A DNA stretch of 64,000 bases from Ctena decussata (taxonomy: Eukaryota > Mollusca > Bivalvia > Lucinida > Lucinidae). Both the position numbers and the translations under genes were made by a program. The notes beneath the pieces are model-generated. The model saw only the letters and a list, made by a program, of their open reading frames with translations. It had not been told where the DNA came from and ran no database searches. Within the stretch, counting starts at the first letter, position 1. Each line of letters opens with the position of its first letter. Where the stretch lies: positions 24,759,899-24,823,898 of the forward strand of contig OZ022512.1 in NCBI GenBank assembly GCA_963989385.1, read 5' to 3'. Below are positions 32,801-37,080 of this stretch, piece after piece.

Positions 32801-33127
32801 CATAATTTAGAGTGGGCTAGCAGTAGAAATGTGTTGTACCCAATAAGTAACCCATTTTCTTGAGAACAAAGATAGAATATATATACTTGTTAATGTTCTT
32901 TTACCTGCGTTAGTGTGTTCCACTCCAGCATAAGTTTCACTGCTTGTCTGAACCACAGCGGCACCGTTCAGTTTCTGTTGTTGCTCGGATCTTGCAGCTT
33001 TGTCCTTTGTCGGTGTTTCTTGGTTATCAAATGTTAAGTTTTCGGTATTAAAGTTTTGTTCATGTGGGTGACTTTTCGATCTTTGGTCTTTAACACTGGC
33101 CTTATTGCTAGAGCAGCTAGCTCCCAT
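2010..33127 (-). CDS. NACHT and WD-repeat STAND ATPase (NWD1/NWD2-like), 15 exons, complete
   Basis: Coding exons on the minus strand: 33127-32905, 28109-27889, 26402-26267, 25252-25117, 24439-22192, 21972-21801, 21407-21172, 20119-19909, 17421-17324, 16691-16533, 15564-15443, 6997-6733, 4876-4753, 3539-3383, 2376-2010. The sum is 4,875 nt, i.e. 1,624 residues plus TAA, and every junction keeps phase. Residues 1-9 form a candidate N-myristoylation signal (Gly2, Cys5, Ser6). About 172-262 is a DUF4062-like module (VFVSSTFTD, VDMRWGV, KYGYRPLP). The NACHT P-loop GRSGCGKT is at 511-518 and the Walker B segment ending DSLDQL near 600-609. A WYHRQF winged-helix motif lies near 820, and WD40 repeats run from about 1030 to the end. 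Family members are multidomain signalling ATPases; vertebrate NWD1 is about 1,560 residues. The ligand is unknown. NWD1/NWD2-like is family-level; no orthology is claimed. Confidence 0.93.
2743..2980. mobile_element. MITE-A copy 1
   Basis: A palindromic 238-bp element with termini tgagccgcgacacgag and ctcgtgtcgcggctca. Each arm includes ctgggcatccgcccaatctg-type palindromic blocks. No coding capacity. In intron 14 of the NWD-like gene. Confidence 0.85.
3383..3539 (-). CDS. NWD-like exon 14: WD40 repeats
   Basis: Residues 1451-1502 and two bases: SSGNVSIFDLETLD, then KVTNMAYSRTHGHLVTCSG and KATVWNT. Acceptor 'atctttttttcag', donor AG|gtaact. Confidence 0.92.
3628..3672. repeat. Fragment of the MITE family at 44213-44308
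   Basis: Contains tttacacgagtggtcatttt followed by atatgaaattt, one arm of the hairpin element seen complete at 44213-44308. Truncated by the adjoining SINE-A. Confidence 0.6.
3671..3866 (+). mobile_element. SINE-A copy 1 (tRNA-derived)
   Basis: The head resembles a tRNA: A-box-like cagtaggctaagtgc and B box ggttcgagacc. The body has the shared cctttcattatcacc and atgactgaaatactgtt blocks and ends ggacgttaaatcgcaag. It is a SINE, not a tRNA gene. Confidence 0.8.
4156..4393. mobile_element. MITE-A copy 2
   Basis: Same termini and arms as the copy at 2743-2980, highly similar, in intron 13 of the NWD-like gene. Confidence 0.85.
4753..4876 (-). CDS. NWD-like exon 13: short WD40 exon
   Basis: A 124-nt exon found from the required phases (0 in, 1 out). 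Reads AAVKIISLPNCQTISNG and TAFSVGSKFIAAG and runs in phase into SSGNVSIFDLE of exon 14, completing a blade. Acceptor 'actcttttcag', donor G|gtaata. It has no long open frame on its own. Confidence 0.85.
5051..6310. mobile_element. 1.26-kb non-autonomous inverted-repeat element, copy A
   Basis: Termini taacgtcaggtgttggtgac and its near complement ending gacgttac. No transposase frame. A SINE-A is inserted at 5891-6093. Shares its full length, apart from insertions, with 51139-52375. Confidence 0.8.
5891..6093 (-). mobile_element. SINE-A copy 2
   Basis: Minus-strand copy with head ggagccccggtagctaagta and B-box-like ggtttgatccc, nested inside the 1.26-kb inverted-repeat element 5051-6310. The related element at 51139-52375 lacks it, which marks the insertion. 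Confidence 0.8.
6733..6997 (-). CDS. NWD-like exon 12: WD40 repeats
   Basis: Residues 1321-1409: RSLKVWDVKLLKQG, then a less regular blade with FESKKYVVASHGW, then FIKKAEFSPDGTKLVTLDTG. Acceptor 'cctcatttcag', donor GAG|gtactt. The reverse-transcriptase element begins about 120 bp upstream, inside intron 11. Confidence 0.93.
7120..7316 (+). pseudogene. Frameshifted N-terminal part of the RT protein
   Basis: Reads RIRNIVSKGPKYRFPSHID and LNDFGNRWCKREG, which I associate with the N-terminal region of this RT family. It ends at a stop overlapping the next frame; a single-base change near 7292 would join it to KLSIFNIVDKRIKFY upstream of 7321. The 5' edge of the element is near 7100 and looks truncated. 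Confidence 0.65.
7321..8997 (+). CDS. Reverse transcriptase of a metazoan retroelement (Penelope-related or similar)
   Basis: 558 codons, with no in-frame stop. RT signatures in order: MYWLPKLHKKPYKARFI (107-123); motif A YDFSTLYTTLPH (191-202); motif B GIPMGTNCAPLVADL (282-296); motif C YLDD (327-330), with both catalytic Asp residues; then APFLDLHLSI and the conserved YGVYISQLIRFARVC. The PKLHKP motif is shared with Penelope-like RTs, but no GIY-YIG endonuclease is visible after the RT, so the exact class is open. The first codon shown is GTG. The real start lies upstream, where IRNIVSKGPKYRFPS at about 7140-7190 belongs to the same protein in another frame, broken by an indel near 7292 in an A-run. 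Whether this copy is active is doubtful for that reason. Confidence 0.85.
   Translation: MDKRIKFYSHNTNLLPPKPKSSFRYLKQGIQDFHRKYVLVPADKAANNIVVVCRMHYINTLKQELNGTTAYEETFTDEKTVVNSHSNNLPLKFAVNVKKRQDKLPTMYWLPKLHKKPYKARFIANSSSCTTTELSKLLTSCLTAVKSRVIWYYETVYERSGKNMFWSLKNSGEVLSKLKSRGFRATGLSTYDFSTLYTTLPHNLIKEKLVDLIERAFKKFSKNEDTLYIACNDKKAFFTSTDRKIYRGYSLWSCQNVCDALSYLLDNIYIRFGNKLYRQIVGIPMGTNCAPLVADLFLFCYERDFMTSLSVDNQADIIEAFNSTSRYLDDLLNIDNPYFESMVNQIYPPELKLNKANTSDTEAPFLDLHLSISNGFVSSKIYDKRDDFDFDIVNFPFLDGDVPRRPSYGVYISQLIRFARVCSHVDDFNARNKCLTAKLLQQGYRYHKLRKAFSKFYRRHHELVSKFDVGLKFLLHQGLSEPEFYGDLVYKFKKIKGRTDFSDQFRKIIIRHKRIGYNLNIMRQSACLVINPITVDNFAALFNCTPGDRSSDSMTAPT
10074..11738. mobile_element. Array element P1 (pearl-like) with two tandem arrays
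   Basis: Termini atgcccccgcc and tggcgggggcata. First array: about five units of 130-150 bp with gtgaccttgaccttggac, starting near 10200, 10350, 10482, 10627 and 10773. Second array: four units of about 185 bp with gaaatatggtcaaaatatg, starting at 10918, 11103, 11286 and 11467. Then a gacggacgtatgcacg microsatellite-like stretch and a terminal hairpin at 11704-11737. No protein coded. Confidence 0.75.
11740..13100. other. Intron 11 stretch with nothing recognised
   Basis: Non-coding; open frames are short and have no splice or domain support. A tail-like tcagacagacagacagac occurs later at 13470-13490. Confidence 0.5.
13147..13209 (+). repeat. SINE-B 3' tail fragment
   Basis: Contains accatagctgtttaccgtgg followed by acgtaaag and an (AATC)n tail, as in the 3' ends of the longer SINE-B copies. 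Confidence 0.6.
13655..15215. mobile_element. Inverted-repeat element with 20-bp perfect termini and CTGCGCT-rich arms
   Basis: Termini tgcttatacccccattccac and its exact complement. Both arms are full of degenerate ctgcgct/acgctt motifs in opposite orientations, plus a shared cttcaaaattttcgaaat-like block. The 3' fragment of the RT element is inserted within. No target duplication recognised. Confidence 0.7.
14453..14791 (-). mobile_element. Inverted, 5'-truncated 3' fragment of the RT element
   Basis: The reverse complement of 9276-9617 with few mismatches, e.g. agaccaggaactgaaac and cttggaacggtcagtaatg. Only non-coding 3' sequence is kept, as expected from aborted target-primed reverse transcription. 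It is inserted inside the inverted-repeat element 13655-15215. Confidence 0.85.
15443..15564 (-). CDS. NWD-like exon 11: WD40 repeat
   Basis: Residues 1281-1320 plus two bases. Completes SMK-VWRDNGG from exon 10 and carries GGHSHRVSMASIQPG and MVTSSLD, joined in phase to RSLKVWDV of exon 12. Acceptor 'taacttgtag', donor AG|gtaatg. The donor lies about 9 bp from the right end of a large inverted-repeat element that fills intron 11. Confidence 0.93.
15636..15892 (+). mobile_element. SINE-like repeat (SINE-D)
   Basis: Starts in a G/T-rich head (gggggtggttgggtggtgcg), contains gagagacggtccgatataga, and ends ggccgttaaacccaaaac with a (CAAC)n tail. The 3' end resembles SINE-A and other molluscan SINE tails. 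Adjoins exon 11 of the NWD-like gene (72 bp away). Confidence 0.6.
16189..16445. mobile_element. MITE-A copy 3
   Basis: Same palindromic family, in intron 10. Carries an 18-bp internal tandem duplication (ttcgctgtccgcatgtag) in the left arm. Confidence 0.85.
16533..16691 (-). CDS. NWD-like exon 10: WD40 repeats
   Basis: Residues 1228-1280: VMTGGDDSSVSIWDVTQKR then HTAWIWSIQFTKEGDYMFTC and SSDRSMK. Acceptor 'ctctttacctcag', donor AAG|gtatgg, phase 0 at both ends. Confidence 0.94.
16742..17004 (-). mobile_element. SINE-C copy 1 (tRNA-derived)
   Basis: Minus-strand head: tggtcgagtggctagagac (A-box-like) and tgttcaaaccca (B-box-like). Body shared with 25918-26176 (ccgtaggggcagtg, gaaaagggtgcccaattac). 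Located in intron 9. Confidence 0.7.
17324..17421 (-). CDS. NWD-like exon 9: short WD40 exon
   Basis: A 98-nt exon found by phase (1 in, 0 out) between exons 8 and 10. Reads GIAILDTNSYNLEW, then LCCTFHPTKNQ, which continues directly into VMTGGDDSS of exon 10 and so completes a blade. Acceptor 'tttttacgtag', donor CAG|gttctc. It lacks a long open frame and is easy to miss. Confidence 0.83.
17755..17845. repeat. Perfect short hairpin
   Basis: Arms ctggaatcgcctcg and cgaggcgattcca with few mismatches outward (atgacttctca / tgagatgtcat). In intron 8 of the NWD-like gene. Confidence 0.7.
17960..19065. mobile_element. About 1.1-kb element with long inverted ends and G-rich interior
   Basis: The left end (17985-18115) and right end (18985-19065) are complementary: ctggcacttga, atatttccttgc, aaaaatata and gggacgagtcattta are all matched in order. 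The interior has several poly-G blocks (18121-18250, 18835-18925, 18965-18985), with both G and C runs. No transposase seen. Confidence 0.6.
19436..19625. repeat. CT microsatellite with tandemly duplicated unique segment
   Basis: (CT)n at about 19436-19490 and 19538-19581, each followed by a near-identical unique block (attatatcaggttcggtttt). The unit of roughly 90 bp, microsatellite included, is present twice. Confidence 0.85.
19909..20119 (-). CDS. NWD-like exon 8: WD40 repeats
   Basis: Residues 1125-1194 plus one base. Blade segments VTYVGFSPDNAHVATSFKNG followed by QVMIWKADD, and LHYSPDGKKLAVACLP. Acceptor 'ttttttgtag', donor G|gtatga. The next blade continues in exon 9. Confidence 0.93.
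20279..20490. repeat. Nested inverted repeats with gctcaRctcagctgagcat arms
   Basis: The left arm at 20289-20315 matches the complement at 20458-20482; a second arm pair at 20374-20412 and 20430-20458 surrounds tgccaacattagttgacatt. Forms a long hairpin in intron 7. Confidence 0.65.
20773..20818. repeat. (GTT)n / (ATT)n microsatellite
   Basis: Runs of gttgttgttgtt and attattattatt in intron 7. Confidence 0.85.
21172..21407 (-). CDS. NWD-like exon 7: WD40 repeats
   Basis: Residues 1046-1124. Contains DLIASSADDGTLRIWD and DVIGTGTEHGEVMLWD, two textbook ends of WD40 blades, separated by a longer loop with LPVWPTKDEP. Acceptor 'tctttttcag', donor CAG|gtcagt. Confidence 0.94.
21801..21972 (-). 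CDS. NWD-like exon 6: entry to the WD40 region
   Basis: Residues 989-1045 plus one base. Begins VALELPPSHSL and ends in the first WD40 repeat (LQGHTETLRCCNYSPKG, completed in exon 7). Its acceptor AG|GTAGCG lies inside a duplicated copy of the exon 5 end; see the fold-back intron entry. Confidence 0.92.
21967..22206. repeat. Fold-back insertion forming intron 5, flanked by a 21-bp exon duplication
   Basis: Positions 21967-21987 and 22186-22206 are 21-bp direct repeats with one mismatch (cgctacctgRtatac plus agcaaa). Between them, about 21990-22079 and 22083-22172 are near-perfect inverted arms with a 3-nt loop. In gene orientation each direct repeat contains CAG|GTAGCG; the first copy supplies the donor (22191-22190) and the second the acceptor (21974-21973). 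The intron is 219 bp, exactly the offset between the repeats, so splicing restores a single copy. Insertion-driven intron creation is inference. Confidence 0.85.
22192..24439 (-). CDS. NWD-like exon 5: NACHT ATPase and helical region
   Basis: A single 2,248-nt exon for residues 239-988. The open frame extends upstream to 24486, but the 'ctattccag' acceptor at 24441-24440 and the phase with exon 4 show that the extra 15 codons are intron. Order: KYGYRPLP (256-262); a Lys/Glu-rich helical linker; NACHT with P-loop GRSGCGKT at 511-518 and Walker B VVYLDSLDQL at 600-609; sensor-like LIVSSLPTG near 633; winged-helix WYHRQF at 820; then a basic Lys-rich stretch (KKKDAKPK, KTGRKLNKRK) before the WD region. 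All nucleotide-binding residues are present, so the domain should bind ATP or GTP. Confidence 0.96.
22873..22992 (-). other. Winged-helix/helical part of the NACHT module within exon 5
   Basis: Residues about 720-760 (LITRLFERLESRYGELFVHH ... AKYGLSLAELEDIL). This helix-loop pattern follows the NACHT core in NWD and other STAND proteins. Confidence 0.6.
24487..25100. other. Intron 4 of the NWD-like gene, no element recognised
   Basis: Ordinary A/T-rich intron with a G-rich patch at 24764-24798 (gtgggggaggggggagag). No exon needed here: exons 4 and 5 join in phase. Confidence 0.5.
25117..25252 (-). CDS. NWD-like exon 4: DUF4062-like core
   Basis: Residues 194-238 and two bases of codon 239. 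Contains LCRRLGVDF and VDMRWGVTEEA followed by KEIQ, all characteristic of this module. Acceptor 'tgtttgtag', donor 'gtaagt'. It joins exon 5 to give KEIQKCIKNSAGP, matching the family pattern in which this helix leads into the KYGYRPLP segment. Confidence 0.93.
25253..26266 (-). other. GC-AG intron 3 of the NWD-like gene
   Basis: The donor is AG|GCAAGT, which otherwise matches the U1 consensus fully, and the acceptor is 'tgtttgtag'. No GT donor nearby keeps the frame between the conserved FVSSTF and VYPFMR segments. A tRNA-like SINE copy (25918-26176) lies inside. Confidence 0.85.
25918..26176 (-). mobile_element. SINE-C copy 2
   Basis: Minus-strand head gcctcggtcgattggttag and cgggtttaaatctc; body includes gtttcccgtagccttgtggc and ttattactgcttga. 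It sits within GC-AG intron 3. Confidence 0.7.
26267..26402 (-). CDS. NWD-like exon 3: start of the DUF4062-like module, GC donor
   Basis: Residues 149-193 plus one base. Contains VGVFVSSTFTDTKAERN, the diagnostic first strand of the module preceding NACHT in NWD proteins. The only frame-preserving 5' splice site is AG|GCAAGT at 26266-26265, a GC donor rather than GT; it joins G to AC of exon 4 and gives ...NILMRDVYPFMR..., which matches the family. Confidence 0.9.
26460..26556. mobile_element. 97-bp palindromic MITE made of GACGTC repeats
   Basis: Ends cccagcaggcac and gtgcccgctggg. The interior is seven gacgtc/gacgtg hexamers, several in TGACGTCR context, arranged as a palindrome. Confidence 0.75.
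26640..26935. repeat. Degenerate short repeats with inverted copies
   Basis: Repeats of ggcgcttgaagtttttcc and ccatcaaacaattt occur in both orientations. An A/T-rich inverted-repeat element is likely, but its edges are unclear. Confidence 0.4.
27098..27290. mobile_element. Two adjoining hairpin MITEs
   Basis: 27098-27190: ttataccacccttaccag ... ctggtaggggtggta. 27187-27288: ttataccatgttttgtcc ... ggacaagccatggtata around a ggagataatcc/ggattatctcc stem. A diverged relative of the second lies at 19215-19310. Confidence 0.65.
27435..27488. repeat. (GA)n microsatellite
   Basis: About 25 GA units followed by ggg and more GA; in intron 2. Confidence 0.9.
27889..28109 (-). CDS. NWD-like exon 2: charged linker
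   Basis: Acceptor 'cttgtttacag', donor 'gtaagt', phase 1 in and phase 0 out, residues 75-148. Very hydrophilic (Lys/Glu/Asp-rich) with one short amphipathic part containing EVLDQVADKDLWD. No known domain recognised. A large CGAAAAGACG fold-back array starts only about 55 bp upstream of its acceptor. Confidence 0.85.
28163..28660. mobile_element. Fold-back array of CGTCTTTTCG motifs, copy 1
   Basis: The unique terminus tggtggctggtttgtgccat is followed by an array of gcgaaaagacg(aaaagacg) units (28205-28400), a 24-bp spacer (tttgaaactcttaatttgtc), and the same array inverted (28427-28650). Unit ends alternate cgccatg, cgccagg and cgccacg. It can form a hairpin hundreds of bases long. Open frames on both strands are by-products of the array. 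Confidence 0.85.
29502..29534. repeat. (AC)n microsatellite
   Basis: About 16 AC units in intron 1 of the NWD-like gene. A poly-A tract of about 28 bases is nearby at 29860-29887. Confidence 0.9.
29946..30200. mobile_element. MITE-E copy 1
   Basis: Family with ends taaggtgaaYgggta and their complement, an inner stem gaatttgctcc / gagcaaattcttt, and the motif ggaagcaaaYaggaagt. SINE-B is inserted at its right end. Confidence 0.6.
30206..30490 (-). mobile_element. SINE-B copy with perfect 14-bp target duplication
   Basis: Flanked by atacattcagctat at 30192-30205 and 30491-30504. tRNA-like head on the minus strand (cgcgtagagcaatcggtagg A-box region; gggttcgatacc B box), body ending ggtcatgtcggga region, tail (ATCA)n. 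Inserted in intron 1 of the NWD-like gene. Confidence 0.9.
30531..30711. mobile_element. MITE-F copy 1
   Basis: Ends acagtcaaacctgcttatg and aagacaggtttgacggta; interior contains agtggctgctt-type blocks and cagtgcaaatgaa. Part of its left end (30505-30530) is duplicated next to SINE-B. Confidence 0.65.
31285..31910. mobile_element. Fold-back array of CGTCTTTTCG motifs, copy 2 (opposite orientation)
   Basis: Same unique terminus inverted (atggcacaaaccagccacca at 31886-31905) and same spacer at about 31648-31670. Arrays switch direction three times (about 31414, 31660 and 31865). Both copies lie in intron 1, about 2.6 kb apart. Confidence 0.85.
32017..32216. mobile_element. MITE-A copy 4
   Basis: Same family with a deletion in the right arm (200 bp), in intron 1 of the NWD-like gene. 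Confidence 0.85.
32569..32808. mobile_element. MITE-E copy 2
   Basis: ttaaggtaaatggatacact ... tatattcatacaccataa ends; same inner motifs. Confidence 0.65.
32905..33127 (-). CDS. NWD-like exon 1: start codon and candidate lipid anchor
   Basis: Codes for residues 1-74 and the first base of codon 75; the donor is G|gtaaaa. The protein opens MGASCSSNK: Gly2 followed by Ser at position 6 fits the N-myristoyltransferase consensus, and Cys5 is a possible palmitoylation site. The rest is polar, rich in Lys, Gln, Asn and Ser, with no predicted fold. The ATG at 33127 is the first in this frame after an upstream 'attattcag', which could be the acceptor of a 5' UTR intron. No TATA box is evident. Confidence 0.88.
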
Positions 33128-33369
33128 AATACTTCACCTGAATAATGATGATAATAATAATAATAACGAAAGAGAACAGCGGGCACAGAAAGTGTACAAC
33201 AATATTGTATGAACGTTGATACAATGTTATGTTGGAACAATCTGTGCCGGCGGAAAACATTCAAATATTACCATCTACTTCCGTTAGGCTACTACATTGT
33301 ATTTTGCGAAAATTTACGTTACGACTATGCGGCTAGAACCCATGTCACTGAAGTTCCTACATTAAAGAA

Positions 33370-33637
33370 CCTGGGCCCAGGTTCACAATCATTCCTTAAA
33401 CTTAAGGACGACCTTAAAGTTAAGGTGTAAAATTTCATGTGTAACTAAAAGCTTACAAAAACTACATGTATTTGATTTTTCTTTCGTATTACATTTCTAT
33501 GACAATTGTCAGTAGATTCACGCAAAAAATGCAGTTTTTAATATGGTTTGAATATGGATTTTCTGAGGGCGAAAATTTCCACCTTAACTTTAAGGTGGTC
33601 CTTAACTTTAAGAATGATTGTGAAACTGGGCCCTGGT
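33370..33637. mobile_element. 268-bp MITE with long inverted ends, upstream of the NWD-like start
   Basis: Ends cctgggcccaggttcacaat and attgtgaaactgggccctgg, continuing inward for about 55 bp (cattccttaaacttaagg / ttaactttaagaatg). Lies 240 bp upstream of the NWD-like start codon, so possibly within its promoter. Confidence 0.8.
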
Positions 33638-33708
33638 CAGACTATATATACTGAGTATATACCTTAGAACATGCATAAGAAATAGTATATGCCACTACTA
33701 CAGAATCA

Positions 33709-33922
33709 AGGTGAATGTGTACCCACTCAGGGGAAGCAACTCTACCATTTTCTTTTTTGCCGCCAATTTCAACGGGACTAAACTCTTAGAGGAAAGAATT
33801 TCCTAACCTTGGATTCATGACACCATTTCAGAAAGATTAACAATTCATCAGCCATGGAAGCAAACACAGAAGTTGTGACACTTCGAAAAATGGCTGAAAC
33901 ATGGAGCTGTACCTATTTACCT
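33709..33922. mobile_element. MITE-E copy 3
   Basis: Ends aaggtgaatgtgtaccca and agctgtacctatttacctt; the inner stem is partly deleted. Between the two gene starts. Confidence 0.65.
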
Positions 33923-34029
33923 TGAACCGGTTCATATATTTATATAAACCAGTCAAAGCAACCTATCCCCGCATTCATACAGTCTGCTAGAAATATTGCC
34001 TGTTTACATTAAGAATATACGGATCCTGT

Positions 34030-34283
34030 GGATGAATGGATGTCGGATGGATGGATACCGGATGGATGGATGTGAATGAATGAATGGATGATTTGCGATT
34101 TCCAAAAGTATTTCAGTCATCAGAACGATGAGACTAGGGTGATAACATAATGCTGTGTGCAATGGAAATCCGTTTACAATTGAACAGGTTACCGCCTCCA
34201 GTGCATAAGTGGGCGTCCGCGGCGAACCAGAGATCGCTAGGTCAGCAGGCCAGCGCTTAACCCACTGAACTATCAGGGCTCCT
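34030..34283 (-). mobile_element. SINE-A copy 3
   Basis: Minus-strand copy with head aggagccctgatagttcagt and a (CATC)n-type tail seen as repeated ggatggatggatg on the plus strand. Shares the conserved body block ctgaaatacttttgg. Confidence 0.75.
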
Positions 34284-34998
34284 GGATCCTATGGAATTTA
34301 TCTAAAGAAAGTAAATCTCTGATCAGACTTGCTTATGCATAGGCTGATCTGAGTTTTCACTCTTCACACGGGTAATAAGGCAGCGTTTCTTATTTTAACC
34401 AGAGGTAATTTGAAAGATTATTGTACATGTAGGTCTATATTCTATAGTGTGAGTTAATCAATAAATATTGACATGAAATAATATAAAAGAAAACTACCAT
34501 ACCTTGATATTTAAGCTAAAGATCCAACGTTAAGTTTGCATTGCACATGTAAAATAAAAATCCCATGCTGTGAAAATCATATTTTGCAATAGTTACCTAT
34601 TTCTGTCGACCCTTCATTCTGTCCATTCTACAGATACCCGTTAATAGATGTCATTGCCCTAACTACAGAAAAACATATTGATTATAATAATGATATTCTA
34701 TACTGTAAGTGGAAATCCTTGAAAAACCAAATATTGAAAGAACAAAAGGAAAAATTGATATATCGTGATTTACTTAAAGAATCGTAGGCGTCGAATTCGA
34801 GTTTAAGAGTCAGTACATACTCAAAATGATCTAAAACATTGTAACGAAGCAGCCATAAAATCCAGAATCAGAATATCGAGGTTGCCTGTAATTCAGTCAC
34901 CTTTGCAAACAGTGCAGAACTGTCTGGGATGGATCTGTCCCAATTCAATGACAAGGTATTAAAGCGAGAGGCTTAGTAAATTTATTCAGATAGAATTA

Positions 34999-35382
34999 AG
35001 GTAAATGGGTAGATTTTTAGGGAAAGCAACTGCCATTTTTTCTGTTTTCCGATTCCCGTCTCAATGGGCTCTACTCTTAAAGGAAAGAATTTGCTCCTAG
35101 GGGGCGGACGGGTGGACGGACACGCAGCGCCAAGTGTGTGCAACTATGGTTACGTACCGCTGAGCCACTTGGGGGACGTCGTTAGGAGAATTGAACTGAA
35201 CTGAAAATAGGGGGCTCAACTCTTACAGGAAGAATTTGCTCCCCTATCAGCAAATTCTTTCTTTTAAGAGAAGAGCTCATTTTGAAATCCTTATCACGCA
35301 GGTTGCAAGCAGGAAGTCACAAAAAATGCCACCCTTTGTCAAAATGGAGAAAAAAATATGGAAGCGTACCCATACACCTTAA
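34999..35382. mobile_element. MITE-E copy 4, interrupted by SINE-H
   Basis: Ends taaggtaaatgggtaga and gcgtacccatacacctta. SINE-H (about 35101-35208) sits in the middle, flanked by a duplicated segment of about 32 bp (cWactcttaMaggaa ... gaatttgctcc). Confidence 0.7.
35101..35208 (+). mobile_element. SINE-H copy 1
   Basis: About 100 bp: cagcgccaagtgtgtgcaac, tatggttacgtacc, gagccacttgggg, gagaattgaactgaactg. Inserted in MITE-E copy 4 between duplicated target segments. Confidence 0.7.
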
Positions 35383-35687
35383 CTGAAAATTTAACAAATG
35401 TGAGTAGCAAAGATCCTGACCAGCTGTATGAGTCGTTGTATATTTTCTTAAGTGTGGGCCAAATTAGGTTGTGTAGATGCGCAGGCTGGTCTGGTCTTTT
35501 GTCATACGCATGTTCCAACTTGCTTTATCCATGCCCAGATTTATTAAAAATAGGCCTAGCTAATCCTAATCGATTAATTAAAAGAATATTTACCTTCATA
35601 TAAACCTATATTTAAAAAAAAAAAAAAAAAAAGTTGAAACCCTAAAAAAGTAAAATGAATTAGGTCAATTAGCCGCGGACAGACTGA

Positions 35688-35985
35688 AACGTAAGTTTAC
35701 GTGGCCGGACCGGGCATCGAACCCGGGACCTTTGGCTCTTGAGTTAGAGGTCTCGGGTTCGATACCCGGCCCGTCCAATTAGGTATATTTTCGTTTCTCC
35801 TTCAGCTGATTCAAGATGGACCGTTGTCAGTTACTGGCGAACATGAAGCATGCTGTGACCTTAGGCCTAGTAGTTTGCTTACTAGGGGTCTGACTCTCAG
35901 CCTGCCCAGGAACAGTGTGGTTAGGTTAACTGACCCGAAACCATAGCTGTTTACCGTGGACGTAAAAGAAACAGAACAACAACAA
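35688..35985 (+). mobile_element. SINE-B copy with a second head in inverted orientation
   Basis: 35746-35985 is a plus-strand SINE-B (tctcgggttcgatacccgg B box, body, tail aacaacaacaac). Directly before it, 35688-35745 is the head of another copy on the minus strand (ggcatcgaacccgggacc). The body is in family form but diverged (cttaggcctagtagtttgct). Confidence 0.75.
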
Positions 35986-36979
35986 CAAAAATCTTATGGC
36001 TGAGTGTGTGGAGTGGTGACATAGGAGTGAGTGAGTGAGTGGGTACGGCGCCGAGAGAGAGTTTCACCATGCGAAGGGAGGCAACAAGTTTAGTTTAGTT
36101 TAGCGAATCAGGGGTTACCGTTCGCTAGTCAACACCAAATATTAATCCGCTTTGTTAGTCGTACAAAACACCGCAAAAGTAGTCCATGAAATTTCCTTGC
36201 ACAACTTCCGTTTCGTATGACTCACTACCGTCTATTACGAGGCAAGCATTTACGGGGGAACGAACGTTTATTTCCAAGGAGCTGTGGAGCACATAGCACT
36301 AGCAATTATTTTCAGGGAGCTGGGGAGTGAGCTACGTTTCGGGGAGCTGGAGAGCACTGTCAGAATGTAATTTTCTAAAACAAAGTGCGTCTGAGGGGTG
36401 GGGGCTGGGGGCGAGCCTAAGACACCCCCCTCGCCACATGTGTACATATCAATATTACCATCTGTTTCATTTAATTGTTTTCGGTAACTGACTTCCAGAT
36501 GAGCATTCACACCTGACACTTTAGAAAAGCAAAAAAAAAAAAAAAAAAAAAAAACTCCATATCCATTTCCTATAATGAAAGGTGTTTCCCAGACAAACAT
36601 ACGCGCCACATATGTTACCTACTTAGCAAGATGGGAATCTCTTCGTATTATGTGCGTGCAGAATAACTGTCTGTGTCAGTGATAGGAAGCGGTGCAGTGC
36701 AAATGATTCAACATATTGGCAACTAAAGAGATCTAAAATAGCTTGTCATCGAAACTTGTCATAGGAAAAGTGGACATTTTTGTGATCGGAAGTGTACGCA
36801 ACGTCTTCGTATTTTGGCTAAAACCTTTTCATTCAACCCTCGTACATATCTTTCCAATGATTCCCTTGCCAATGATTCCCTTGCCATCCCTGCAGTGACT
36901 AGTCTACAGAAACATTTACCTTTGTCATTATTCTTCCGCCCAGTTCTAACAGCGACATTCTCCAGAAGGCTCAAGCTCT

Positions 36980-37080
36980 GCAACTTATGGACATCTTCTC
37001 CCGACTTATGGACATCTTCTCCCGACTTAAGGACATCTTCTCCCGGAGAAGATGTCCATAAGTCGGGAGAAGATCTTTTC
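36980..37080. repeat. Tandem plus inverted 21-bp repeats
   Basis: ttatggacatcttctcccgac occurs in three tandem copies and then inverted (agaagatgtccataagtcgg), forming a stem. Confidence 0.8.
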
